Source: Pseudaquabacterium terrae
Lineage (GTDB): Bacteria; Pseudomonadota; Gammaproteobacteria; Burkholderiales; Burkholderiaceae_C
Assembly (NCBI RefSeq): GCF_013266755.1
Contig: NZ_JABRWJ010000007.1
Location: 186,001 to 250,000, forward strand
DNA length: 64,000 nucleotides
Reading direction: 5' to 3'
In this document: in pieces, positions 8,144 to 15,886 of the stretch
Numbering within the stretch: position 1 is the first letter of the stretch
Layout of the letters: each line of letters begins with the position of its first letter
The notes under the pieces: model-generated
The model's input: the letters and a program-made list of their open reading frames with translations, nothing else
What the model was told of the DNA's origin: nothing
Database searches by the model: none
Made by a program: the position numbers and the translations under genes

Positions 8144-9112
8144 TCAGCCGCCGACCAGCGATGCGAAGCGCGCCAGATCGACGTTGCCGCCCGACAGCAC
8201 GATGCCCACGCGCAGGCCGCGGATGTCGCCCAATGCGCCGTTGAACGCGGCGGCCACCCCGAGACAGCCGGTCGGCTCGACGATCAGCTTCATGCGCGCG
8301 GCCATGAACTTCATCGCCTCGATCAACTGCTCGTCGCTGGCGGTCACGATGCGCACCCCGAGCGCCTGCAGCACGGGAAAGACGTGGCGCCCGAGGTTGC
8401 GGCTCTGCGCCGCATCGGCGATCGTCTTCGGCGTCTCGATGCGCACGATCTCGCCGCGCTGCAGGCTCTGCTGGCCGTCGTTGCCGGCCTCGGGCTCGAC
8501 GCCGATCGCCGCGCAGCGCGGCGCGGCGCCGGTCAGCGCGGTTGCGCAGCCCGACAGCAGGCCGCCGCCGCCCACCGGCGTCACCAGCAGGTCGAGCTCG
8601 CCGACCTGCTCGATCAGCTCCAGCGCCGCGGTGCCCTGGCCCGCCATCACGTGCGGATGGTCGAAGGGCGGCACGGGGGTCAGGCCACGTTCTTCGGCGA
8701 TGCGCTGCAGCACCTGCTCCGGATCCTGCGCATAACGGTCGTAGCCGAGCACCTCGGCACCGTAGCCCTGCGTCGCGGCGCGCTTCATTGCGGCGGCATC
8801 GTGCGGCATCACGACGACGGCCTTGACGCCGAGCAGTTGCGCGGCCAGCGCGATGGCCTGGCCGTGGTTGCCCGACGAGAAGGTCACGACGCCGCCGGCG
8901 CGCTGCTGCGGCGTGAACTGCGCGATCGCGTTGTAGGCGCCGCGCAGCTTGAAGGCGCCGATGCGCTGCTGGTTCTCGGCCTTGAAGTAAAGCCGGGCGC
9001 CGCTCATCGCATCTGCGGTGCGCGAGGTCAGCGCCGGCGTGCGGTGCACGATGCCGGCCAGGCGCCGCTGGGCCGCGGCGACGTCGTCGTAGGTGATGGC
9101 GAGGGGGGTCAT
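8144..9112 (-). CDS. Threonine/serine dehydratase (PLP-dependent)
   Basis: A 322-residue fold-type II PLP enzyme. The Schiff-base lysine is Lys55 in GAFKLRGAYNA and the substrate loop is SSGNHGQA near residue 78. The glycine-rich phosphate cup (GGGGLLSG) and the C-terminal LSGGNVD are present. It lacks the C-terminal ACT-like regulatory domain of biosynthetic IlvA, so it belongs with the short catabolic dehydratases, serine racemases and threo-hydroxyaspartate dehydratases. The start at 9112 (MTPLAITYDDV) is preferred to an upstream start at 9178, which would overlap the promoter region of the divergent LysE gene. Confidence 0.9.
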   Translation of the reverse strand: MTPLAITYDDVAAAQRRLAGIVHRTPALTSRTADAMSGARLYFKAENQQRIGAFKLRGAYNAIAQFTPQQRAGGVVTFSSGNHGQAIALAAQLLGVKAVVVMPHDAAAMKRAATQGYGAEVLGYDRYAQDPEQVLQRIAEERGLTPVPPFDHPHVMAGQGTAALELIEQVGELDLLVTPVGGGGLLSGCATALTGAAPRCAAIGVEPEAGNDGQQSLQRGEIVRIETPKTIADAAQSRNLGRHVFPVLQALGVRIVTASDEQLIEAMKFMAARMKLIVEPTGCLGVAAAFNGALGDIRGLRVGIVLSGGNVDLARFASLVGG

Positions 9113-9228
9113 GGCCGCCACCGTAACGGCGTTCGCCTCACTTGAAACTGTGCTGCCCGCCACAGCCACACAGTGCATCGCGACAGCCGCCCGCTTGTAC
9201 CTTCACACCGCGCCCACGGGCCGCGACG

Positions 9229-9822
9229 ATGCAGCCCATGACCGAACTGCTGCCCCTCGTGACCTACTCGATCGTGATGTCGAGCACCCCCGGCCCGAAC
9301 AACCTGATGCTGACCACGTCCGGCGCCAACTTCGGCTTCCGGCGCTCGCTGCCGCACATCCTGGGCATCAGCACCGGCATGCTGGTGCAGACGATGGTGA
9401 CTTGCCTCGGACTCGGTTCGCTGTTCGCGGCCTTCCCGGTGCTGCACACGGTGCTTCGCTTCGCCGGCGCGGCCTACCTGCTGGTGCTGGCCTGGAAGCT
9501 CGCCGGCAGCGCGATCGCAGACGTCTCGCTGGCGCGGCCGCTGACCTTCTGGCAGGCCGCGGCCTTCCAGGCCGTGAATCCGAAGAGCTGGGTCAAGTCG
9601 GTCACCATCGCGTCGGTGTTCATGCCGGCGGAGCTCGGCGTGCTGGCCGGCACGGCGCTGGTCACCGCGATCACGGTGGCCATCGGCATGCCCTGCGTCT
9701 CGGTGTGGACGCTGTTCGGCGTCGCGATCCGCCGCGTGCTGACCGACGTGCGCCGCCGCCGCGTCTTCAATGTCATCATGGCCGGCAGCCTGATCGCCTT
9801 GGCCGTCACCTTCCTGCTCTGA
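9229..9822 (+). CDS. LysE-family amino-acid exporter
   Basis: A 197-residue membrane protein with about six hydrophobic helices and the LysE/RhtB signature STPGPNNLMLTTSGANFGFRRSLPH at the N terminus, plus AVNPKSWVKS in the middle. The family exports amino acids and related solutes by proton antiport. ATG codons at 9229 and 9238 both fit; the first is used. It is divergent from the threonine dehydratase and is followed after only 5 bases by a MocR-type regulator, so exporter, regulator and dehydratase look like one amino-acid homeostasis unit. Confidence 0.9.
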   Translation: MQPMTELLPLVTYSIVMSSTPGPNNLMLTTSGANFGFRRSLPHILGISTGMLVQTMVTCLGLGSLFAAFPVLHTVLRFAGAAYLLVLAWKLAGSAIADVSLARPLTFWQAAAFQAVNPKSWVKSVTIASVFMPAELGVLAGTALVTAITVAIGMPCVSVWTLFGVAIRRVLTDVRRRRVFNVIMAGSLIALAVTFLL

Positions 9823-9827
9823 CCCGA

Positions 9828-11270
9828 ATGTTCCCGCTCGACCGTGATTCGCCCGTTCCGCTGGCCGACCAGGTCGAGCGCCAGCTGCGCGAATGGATCG
9901 AGGCCGGCCGCTGGCCTGCCGGCGCGCGGTTGCCGTCGATCCGCCAGCTCGCCGGGCAGCTCGGCGTCAGCCCGAACACGGTGGTCACTGCCTACGACCG
10001 GCTGGTCGCCGCGGCGCTGATCGATTCACGCGCGACGGCCGGCTTCTTCGTCGCCGAAGGCGCGCGCCCGTTGCCCGACGACGTGCTGCTCGATGCCGGC
10101 GACGAGCAGGACCCCGTGTGGCTCGCGCAGCAGTCGAACGACCAGCGCGCCGGCGTGTTGTTGGCCAGCAGCGGCGCGCTGCCGGGGCCGTGGCTGGAGG
10201 ATGCGATCCCCGCGGCGCTGGTGTCGCGCGCGCTCGGCCGCAGTTCCGCCGGCATGGCCACGCGCTGCCCGCCGCAAGGCCTGCCCGAGCTGCGTGAACG
10301 CATCGCGACGATGCTGCGCGCGCAAGGCATCGCCGTCGACGCCGGCCGGCTGCTGACCACCGCCGGCGCGACGCATGCGATCGACCTGATCTGCCGCTGC
10401 TTCATCCAGCCCGGCGACACCGTGCTGGTCGAGGATCCCGGCTACTTCCTGCTGCTCGGCCGGCTGCAGGACACGGGCGCCCGCATCGTGCCGATCACGC
10501 GCCGCCACGACGGCATCGACCTCGAGCAGCTCGAGGCCGCCTGCCGCACGCAGCGCCCGCGCCTGCTGTTCATCCAGAGCGTGCTGCACAACCCGACCGG
10601 CTGGGGCAGCACACCGGCCAACCTGCACCGCGTGCTGATGCTGGCGCAGCAGCACGGCTTCCTGATCGCCGAGGACGACGTGCACGGCCATTTCCACCCT
10701 GGCGCGCCGATGCGGCTGGCGCAGCTGGCGGGGCTGGACCGCGTCATCTACTTCTCGACCTTCTGCAAGGCGCTGAGCCCGGCCCTGCGCCTGGGTTACC
10801 TGGCCGCCGAACCGGCGCTGCTGAAGCCCTTGCTGCGGCAGAAGATCTACTCGCTGCTGACGACGCCGTCGCTGAACGAATTCGTGCTGCTCGAGCTGCT
10901 GGCGACGGGCCGCTGGCGCAAGCACCTCGAGCGGCTGCAGCGCAAGCTGGCGGTGGCGCGCACAGCCAGCTCACGCCTGCTGCGACAGGCCGGCGTGCTG
11001 CTGGAGCATCCCGGCGAGGGTGGCTTGTTCCTGTGGGGCCAACTGCCGCACGGCATCGACATCGACGGCCTGGTGAAGGACGCCTGGCACAACCGCATCC
11101 TGCTCGCCCGCGGCGCGACCTTCAGCGCGCGTGGGGTCGCCGATCCGCACCTGCGCTTCAACGCCGTCTTCGCGCAGCAGCCGCGCCTGTCCGAGTACCT
11201 GAGCGAACGCCTCTCGGCGCTGGCGGGCGCCCGTGCCACCTTGGCGCGCGCTGCCCGCACTTCCCACTAA
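9828..11270 (+). CDS. MocR/GabR-type regulator (GntR helix-turn-helix fused to aminotransferase)
   Basis: A 480-residue fusion. Residues 8-75 are a GntR winged helix (LADQVERQLREWIEAGRWPAG, then LGVSPNTVVTAYDRL). The remainder is a fold-type I aminotransferase domain with HNPTG (about 254), EDD (282-284) and the PLP lysine Lys314 in FSTFCKALSPALRLGY. MocR proteins normally use PLP as a sensing cofactor and activate neighbouring genes. Here the obvious targets are the upstream LysE exporter, with which it is cotranscribed, and the divergent threonine dehydratase. Its TAA stop overlaps by one base the operator of the next gene. Confidence 0.93.
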   Translation: MFPLDRDSPVPLADQVERQLREWIEAGRWPAGARLPSIRQLAGQLGVSPNTVVTAYDRLVAAALIDSRATAGFFVAEGARPLPDDVLLDAGDEQDPVWLAQQSNDQRAGVLLASSGALPGPWLEDAIPAALVSRALGRSSAGMATRCPPQGLPELRERIATMLRAQGIAVDAGRLLTTAGATHAIDLICRCFIQPGDTVLVEDPGYFLLLGRLQDTGARIVPITRRHDGIDLEQLEAACRTQRPRLLFIQSVLHNPTGWGSTPANLHRVLMLAQQHGFLIAEDDVHGHFHPGAPMRLAQLAGLDRVIYFSTFCKALSPALRLGYLAAEPALLKPLLRQKIYSLLTTPSLNEFVLLELLATGRWRKHLERLQRKLAVARTASSRLLRQAGVLLEHPGEGGLFLWGQLPHGIDIDGLVKDAWHNRILLARGATFSARGVADPHLRFNAVFAQQPRLSEYLSERLSALAGARATLARAARTSH

Positions 11271-11287
11271 TTCACCATCTGGTTAAT
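11270..11287. promoter_or_regulatory. Operator O1 of the TetR regulator
   Basis: An inverted repeat ATTCACC-ATCT-GGTTAAT with one mismatch in the right arm. It matches the perfect repeat in front of tctC at 11971-11988 in both arms and spacing. It covers the putative -10 element TAATAT (11284-11289), which ends 7 bases before the GTG start at 11297, so repressor binding here would block tetR transcription. The transcript would then be leaderless. Confidence 0.75.
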
Positions 11288-11296
11288 ATCCGCGGC

Positions 11297-11953
11297 GTGA
11301 GCAAAGCCGCCCGCCTGGACATCGACCTGCCGCCGCGCCTGCGCGATGCCGACCGTTCGCAGCAGGCGATCCTGGACGCCGCGCGCGACGAATTCGCGCA
11401 GCTCGGCCTGGGCGGCGCCCGCGTCGACCGCATCGCCGAGCGCGCGGCGGTCAACAAGCGCCTGATCTACTACTACTTCGGCAACAAGGACGGGCTGTTC
11501 CTCGCGGTGCTGGAGAACACCTACCTGCAGATCCGCGAAGCCGAGCGCCAGCTGCACCTGGCCGACCTGCCGCCGGTCGACGCGGTGCGGCGGCTGACCG
11601 AGTTCACCTGGACCTACTACCTCGAGCACCCCGAGTTCATCACGCTGCTCAACAGCGAGAACCTGCACCGCGCAACCCACCTCGAGCAATCGCTGCGCAT
11701 CCGCGAGATGAACTCGCCGCTGATCCAGACGCTGGGCGAGATCCTCGAGCGGGGCCGGGCGCTGGGGCAGTTCCGCGGCGGCGTGGATCCGGTGCAGCTG
11801 TACATCTCGATCGCCGCGCTGGCCTACTTCTACCTGTCGAACCAGCACACGCTGTCGACGATCTTCGGCCGCGACCTGATGACGCCGAAAGCGCGCAGCG
11901 AGCGGCTGTCGCACGTCACCGAGGTGATCCTCGGGTATGTCCTGAGGTCGTGA
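11297..11953 (+). CDS. TetR/AcrR-family repressor of the carboxylate-uptake operon
   Basis: A 218-residue TetR protein. Residues about 15-65 hold the DNA-binding domain (QAILDAARDEFAQLGLGGARVDRIAERAAVNKRLIYYYFGNKDGLF); the rest is the helical ligand domain. The GTG at 11297 is the only reasonable start: it directly follows the operator and -10 box, without a Shine-Dalgarno sequence. The same inverted repeat lies in front of its own gene and in front of the downstream tctC gene, so autoregulation and control of the whole downstream operon is a strong inference. The inducer is probably a substrate or intermediate of that pathway. Confidence 0.92.
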   Translation: MSKAARLDIDLPPRLRDADRSQQAILDAARDEFAQLGLGGARVDRIAERAAVNKRLIYYYFGNKDGLFLAVLENTYLQIREAERQLHLADLPPVDAVRRLTEFTWTYYLEHPEFITLLNSENLHRATHLEQSLRIREMNSPLIQTLGEILERGRALGQFRGGVDPVQLYISIAALAYFYLSNQHTLSTIFGRDLMTPKARSERLSHVTEVILGYVLRS

Positions 11954-11970
11954 GCATCGATCTGCTCGAT

Positions 11971-11988
11971 ATTCACCATTCGGTGAAT
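11971..11988. promoter_or_regulatory. Operator O2 upstream of tctC
   Basis: A perfect inverted repeat ATTCACC-ATTC-GGTGAAT between the tetR stop and the tctC start. It is shared with O1 upstream of tetR, and no other copy was noticed. A weaker repeat, ATCGA-N5-TCGAT (11956-11970), lies immediately before it. A GGGAG ribosome binding site follows at about 11994, ahead of the tctC ATG at 12006. Confidence 0.8.
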
Positions 11989-12005
11989 TAATCGGGAGAA
12001 ACGTC

Positions 12006-13001
12006 ATGACGCTCCGGATCGCACTCGCCGGCGCGGCGGTCGCACTGTTCGCGACGCCAGCCGCCGCGCAATGGCAACCCGCCAAGCCGATCACCATCAT
12101 CGTGCCCTGGGCCGCGGGCGGCTCGACCGACCAGGTCACCCGCGTCACCGCGGCCGAGCTGGAGAAGCACATCGGCCAGAAGGTGGTGATCGTCAACCAG
12201 CCCGGCGCCTCCGGCTCGATCGGCACCAAGAGTGCGCTCGAGGCACCGAAGGACGGCTACACCTGGGTGGCCGGCGCGGCCAAGGACCTCGGCACCTACA
12301 AGGTGCTCGGCATGCTCGACACCAGCGTGCGTGACTGGCACCTGTACCTCAATGTCGCGCACATCGCGGTCGTCGGCGTCAACGCCAACGCGCCGTATAA
12401 GACGATGGGCGAGCTGCTCGATGCGATGAAGGCCAAGCCCGGCCAGGTCAGCGTGGCGACCGCCGGCGTCAATTCCAGCGGCCACTCGGCGATAGAGGCG
12501 CTGACGCGCGCCGCCGGCGTGACCTACAAGCACGTCACCTACGACGGCGGCAACCCGGCCGTCGTCGCGACGGTCGCCGGCGAGACCGAAGTGACGACGC
12601 AGCTTGCCGCCGAGCAGACCGAGATGATCCGCGGCAAGCGCATCCGCCCGCTGGCGGTCGTCGGCGACAAGCCGCTGGTGATCGAGGGCTACGGCACGGT
12701 GCCGCCGCTGTCGCAGTTCATTCCCGGCTTCAAGGACCCGATCAACTACTTCGGCATCTTCGTGCCGCGCGGCGTGCCGCCCGAGGTGATCGCCACGCTC
12801 GACAAGCTGTGGGCCGGCGACTTCGCGCGCTCCGACGCGGTCAACAAGTACGCGCAGAACCGCGGTGCCATCTTCTCGCCGATGGCGGGCGAGGACGCGC
12901 AGAAGGCGGTGTTCCCGGCGATCCAGGCCTATGCGTGGACCCAGCAGGCGGCCGGCAAGGCCAAGGTGTCGCCCGACACCCTGGGCATCCCCAAGCCTTG
13001 A
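12006..13001 (+). CDS. TctC/Bug-family periplasmic solute-binding protein
   Basis: A 331-residue exported binding protein with a signal peptide ending near PAAAQ-W. The Bug signature follows: ITIIVPWAAGGSTDQVTR (about residues 29-46), then NQPGASGSIGT, where family members grip a ligand carboxylate. GVNSSGHSAIEAL and TYDGGNPAVVATVAGE are further family blocks. It captures an organic acid for the TctA/TctB membrane complex encoded next (TctB begins 3 bases after its stop). First gene of the operon, behind operator O2. Confidence 0.93.
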   Translation: MTLRIALAGAAVALFATPAAAQWQPAKPITIIVPWAAGGSTDQVTRVTAAELEKHIGQKVVIVNQPGASGSIGTKSALEAPKDGYTWVAGAAKDLGTYKVLGMLDTSVRDWHLYLNVAHIAVVGVNANAPYKTMGELLDAMKAKPGQVSVATAGVNSSGHSAIEALTRAAGVTYKHVTYDGGNPAVVATVAGETEVTTQLAAEQTEMIRGKRIRPLAVVGDKPLVIEGYGTVPPLSQFIPGFKDPINYFGIFVPRGVPPEVIATLDKLWAGDFARSDAVNKYAQNRGAIFSPMAGEDAQKAVFPAIQAYAWTQQAAGKAKVSPDTLGIPKP

Positions 13002-13004
13002 GCG

Positions 13005-13502
13005 ATGGCACGGGTCGATCGACCGTGGGGCGCGGGCTGGATCGTGCTGGGCGCGGCGATCACCGCCGGCGCCTGGCGCATCGACCGGCTCGACGCGCAA
13101 GGCGTCGCCTGGTTCGCGGCGCCCGGGCTGCTGCCCGGCGTGCTCGGCGTGTTGATCGCGCTGTGCGGGCTGCTGCTGGCGCTGCGGTCCGAGCCAGGCA
13201 CCTCTGCCACGCCGGATCCGGCCTCGGCCGACGCCGCGCCGATCGCCCTGCCCTGGCGCCGCGTGCTGCTGACCCTCCTGCTGTGCCTGGGCTTCGCGGT
13301 CGTGCTGGTGGGCCGCGGCTTGCCCTTCGGCGTCGCCGCCGCGCTGTACCTCTTCACGCACATCGGCTTGCTGCAATGGCATGAACGCGGCGCCGCGGGC
13401 CAGCGGCTGCGCGGGCTGCTGGTCGCCGCGGCGATCGCCATCGGCGCCGGACTGGCGGTGCCGTTCGTGTTCGAGCAGCTCTTCCTCGTGCGCCTGCCCT
13501 AG
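13005..13502 (+). CDS. TctB-family small membrane subunit of tripartite tricarboxylate transporter
   Basis: A 165-residue protein with about four hydrophobic helices (GAAITAGAWRIDRL, LPGVLGVLIALCGLLLAL, VLLTLLLCLGFAVVLVG, LLVAAAIAIGAGLAVPFVFEQ segments). Low conservation is normal for TctB, and the assignment rests on helix number, size and position between TctC and TctA. It is the small membrane subunit of the sodium- or proton-driven transporter. Confidence 0.85.
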   Translation: MARVDRPWGAGWIVLGAAITAGAWRIDRLDAQGVAWFAAPGLLPGVLGVLIALCGLLLALRSEPGTSATPDPASADAAPIALPWRRVLLTLLLCLGFAVVLVGRGLPFGVAAALYLFTHIGLLQWHERGAAGQRLRGLLVAAAIAIGAGLAVPFVFEQLFLVRLP

Positions 13503-13520
13503 CGCGCCATACGAGCGGCC

Positions 13521-15050
13521 ATGCTCGACGGACTCGCCCTGCTCGGCCAATCGCTGCTCGGCTTCGCCGCGCCCTGGCCGATCGTGTACACGCTGGGCGC
13601 GACGCTGCTGGGCATCCTCGTCGGCTGCATGCCGGGCCTGTCGGCAACGCTGGCGATCGCGCTGCTGACCACGCTGACGATCAAGATGGCGCCGAACGAC
13701 GCGATCCTGATCCTCATCTGCGCCTACGTCGGCACGATCTACGGCGGCAGCCGCACCGCCATCCTTCTCAATATCCCTGGCACCGCGGCCAACGCTGCCG
13801 CCTGCCTCGACGGCCATGCGCTGGCGCGCCAAGGCCAGGCCGGGCGCGCGATGGGCATCGCGACCACCGGCTCGGTCGTCGGCTCCTTGTTCGGCGTGAT
13901 CTGCCTGGCACTGCTCACCCCTTCGCTCGGCGAAGTGGCGCTCGCCTTCGGCGCCTTCGAGTTCTTCTGGCTCGCCCTCTTCGGCGTGATGATGTCCGGC
14001 TCGATCGCCGGCGCCGATCCGCTCAAGGGCTGGCTGATGGGCTTCCTCGGCCTCTTCGTCACGCTGATCGGCCAGGACGGCATCCACGCCGTCAACCGCT
14101 ACACCTTCGGCATCAAGGACATCGAGGGCGGCATCTCGCTGATCCCGGCGCTGATCGGTGCCTTCGGCTTCTCCGAAGTGCTGATCGTGCTGTCCGAGCC
14201 GGTCAAGCGCGCGGCGATCAATGCCGTCGATTCGGTGCTGCCGCGCTTTCGCGACGTGATCGTGCACTGGAAGACCATCCTGCGCTCGGGCGTGATCGGC
14301 GTCTACGTCGGCATCCTGCCCGGCGTCGGCGAGGACATGGCGGCCTGGTCGTCGTATGCGGCCGCGCGCCGCGCCAGCAAGGAGGGTCACCTCTACGGCA
14401 AGGGCTCCGTCGAAGGGCTGATCGCCGCCGAGACCGGCGACAACGCGTCGATCCCCGGCGGCATCATCCCGGCGCTGGCGCTGGCGATTCCCGGCTCGGC
14501 GCCGTCGGCCGTGCTGATGGCCGCGATGATCATCCACGGCGTGCAGCCGGGCCCGATGCTGATGGTCAACCAGCCGCGCTTCGTCTACGACGTCGTCGCG
14601 ATGACGCTGCTGGCGACGCTGGCGATGCTGTTCTTCGGCCTCTTTCTCGTGAAACCGTTGCTGGCGATCGTGCGCATCCCGCGCACGGTGATCATGCCGG
14701 TGATCTTCGTGCTGTGCAGCGTCGGCTCGTACGCGATCGCGTCGCGGCTCTTCGACCTCTACCTGATGCTCGCGGTCGGCGTGGCGGCCTTCGCGCTGCG
14801 CCGCCGCGGCTACCCGATCCCGCCCTTCGTGCTCGGCCTGGTGCTCGGCGACATCCTCGACAAGAGCCTGCGCCGCGGGCTGACACTGTCCGACGGCAAC
14901 TTCGCCCCCTTCTTCACGCGGCCGATCTGCGCGCTGCTGGCGGCGATCACGCTGTTCACGATGCTGATGTACGTGCCGGCGTTCAACCGGCGCGTGCACG
15001 GCGCCTGGGCCTGGCTGCGCGCACGCGTCGGGTGGCGGACGACGGCATGA
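13521..15050 (+). CDS. TctA-family large membrane subunit of tripartite tricarboxylate transporter
   Basis: A 509-residue permease with about twelve hydrophobic segments. Family blocks include GCMPGLSATLAIALL near the N terminus, YVGTIYGGSRTAILLNIPG (about 73-91), GILPGVGEDMAAWSSYAAARR (about 264) and GDNASIPGGIIPALALAIPGS (about 306). The two glycine/proline-rich repeats form the substrate path in TctA. It completes the tripartite transporter for a di- or tricarboxylate or sugar acid. Its stop overlaps the ATG of the next isomerase gene by ATGA. Confidence 0.95.
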   Translation: MLDGLALLGQSLLGFAAPWPIVYTLGATLLGILVGCMPGLSATLAIALLTTLTIKMAPNDAILILICAYVGTIYGGSRTAILLNIPGTAANAAACLDGHALARQGQAGRAMGIATTGSVVGSLFGVICLALLTPSLGEVALAFGAFEFFWLALFGVMMSGSIAGADPLKGWLMGFLGLFVTLIGQDGIHAVNRYTFGIKDIEGGISLIPALIGAFGFSEVLIVLSEPVKRAAINAVDSVLPRFRDVIVHWKTILRSGVIGVYVGILPGVGEDMAAWSSYAAARRASKEGHLYGKGSVEGLIAAETGDNASIPGGIIPALALAIPGSAPSAVLMAAMIIHGVQPGPMLMVNQPRFVYDVVAMTLLATLAMLFFGLFLVKPLLAIVRIPRTVIMPVIFVLCSVGSYAIASRLFDLYLMLAVGVAAFALRRRGYPIPPFVLGLVLGDILDKSLRRGLTLSDGNFAPFFTRPICALLAAITLFTMLMYVPAFNRRVHGAWAWLRARVGWRTTA

Positions 15051-15886
15051 AGCTCGCGCTGTGCAACGAGGTGCTGCGGCACCTGAGCTTCGAGCAGCAA
15101 TGCGCACGCGCCGCGGCACTGCGCTGCGACGGGCTCGAGCTGGCGCCGTTCACGCTGGCCGAGGATCCCCGCACGCTGACGACCGATGCCGCGCGCCGGC
15201 TGCGCGACACCGCCGCAGCGCACGGACTGACCATCAGCAGCCTGCACTGGCTGCTGGCGCAGCCGGCCGGCTGGTCCCTGTCGACGCCCGACACCGCGCA
15301 GCAGGCGCGCACCGTCGACTTCCTGCGCCACCTGATCGACTTCGCCGCCGCGTGCGGCGCGCAGGTGCTGGTGCACGGTTCGCCGGCCCAACGCGCGCCG
15401 GCGCCCGGCCAGAGCGTTGCCGATGCGCTGTCGCGCTGCGAGGCCGCCTGGGCCGCGCTGGCGCCGCATGCGCAAGCCGCCGGCATCACCTACTGCATCG
15501 AACCCTTGTCCCCGGCCGAGACGCCGGTGTTGAACACGCTGGCCGAAGCGGTCGCGCTGGTCGAGCGCATCGGCTCGCCGGCGATGAAGACGATGCTCGA
15601 CCTGAGCGCCGCCGCGCAGGCTGAAGCCGACGACGCGGCGACGCTGCTGCGGCGCCACCTGCCCAGCGGCCACATCGCCCACGTGCAGCTCAACGACCGC
15701 AACCGCCGCGGCCCGGGCCAGGGCCAGACGCCGGTCGCGCCGGTGCTGGCCGCGCTGCGTGCGCTGAACTACCGCGGCTGGATCGCCATCGAGCCCTTCG
15801 ACTACCAGCCCGATGCGGAGAACTGTGCCGCGTACTCCTGCGGTTATGCGCGCGCGCTGCTCGACGCGCTGGAGGGCCGCTCATGA
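15047..15886 (+). CDS. Sugar phosphate isomerase/epimerase (AP endonuclease 2-type TIM barrel), paralog 1
   Basis: A 279-residue TIM-barrel protein of the xylose isomerase-like family (MKLALCNEVLRHLSFEQQCARAA at the start). Likely metal ligands are in ITYCIEPLSP (Glu about 151), TMLDLSAA and HVQLNDRNRRGPGQG, and the C-terminal GWIAIEPFDY carries another Glu. Members isomerise or epimerise keto sugars and sugar acids, or dehydrate inosose. It is translationally coupled to both neighbours (ATGA overlaps at 15047 and 15883). Confidence 0.88.
   Translation: MKLALCNEVLRHLSFEQQCARAAALRCDGLELAPFTLAEDPRTLTTDAARRLRDTAAAHGLTISSLHWLLAQPAGWSLSTPDTAQQARTVDFLRHLIDFAAACGAQVLVHGSPAQRAPAPGQSVADALSRCEAAWAALAPHAQAAGITYCIEPLSPAETPVLNTLAEAVALVERIGSPAMKTMLDLSAAAQAEADDAATLLRRHLPSGHIAHVQLNDRNRRGPGQGQTPVAPVLAALRALNYRGWIAIEPFDYQPDAENCAAYSCGYARALLDALEGRS

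Noticed and set aside
11988-15119. A 1043-codon open frame on the minus strand opposite tctC-tctB-tctA.
   Set aside because: Low-complexity Arg/His/Gln/Asp sequence with no motif; the plus strand holds three complete transporter genes.
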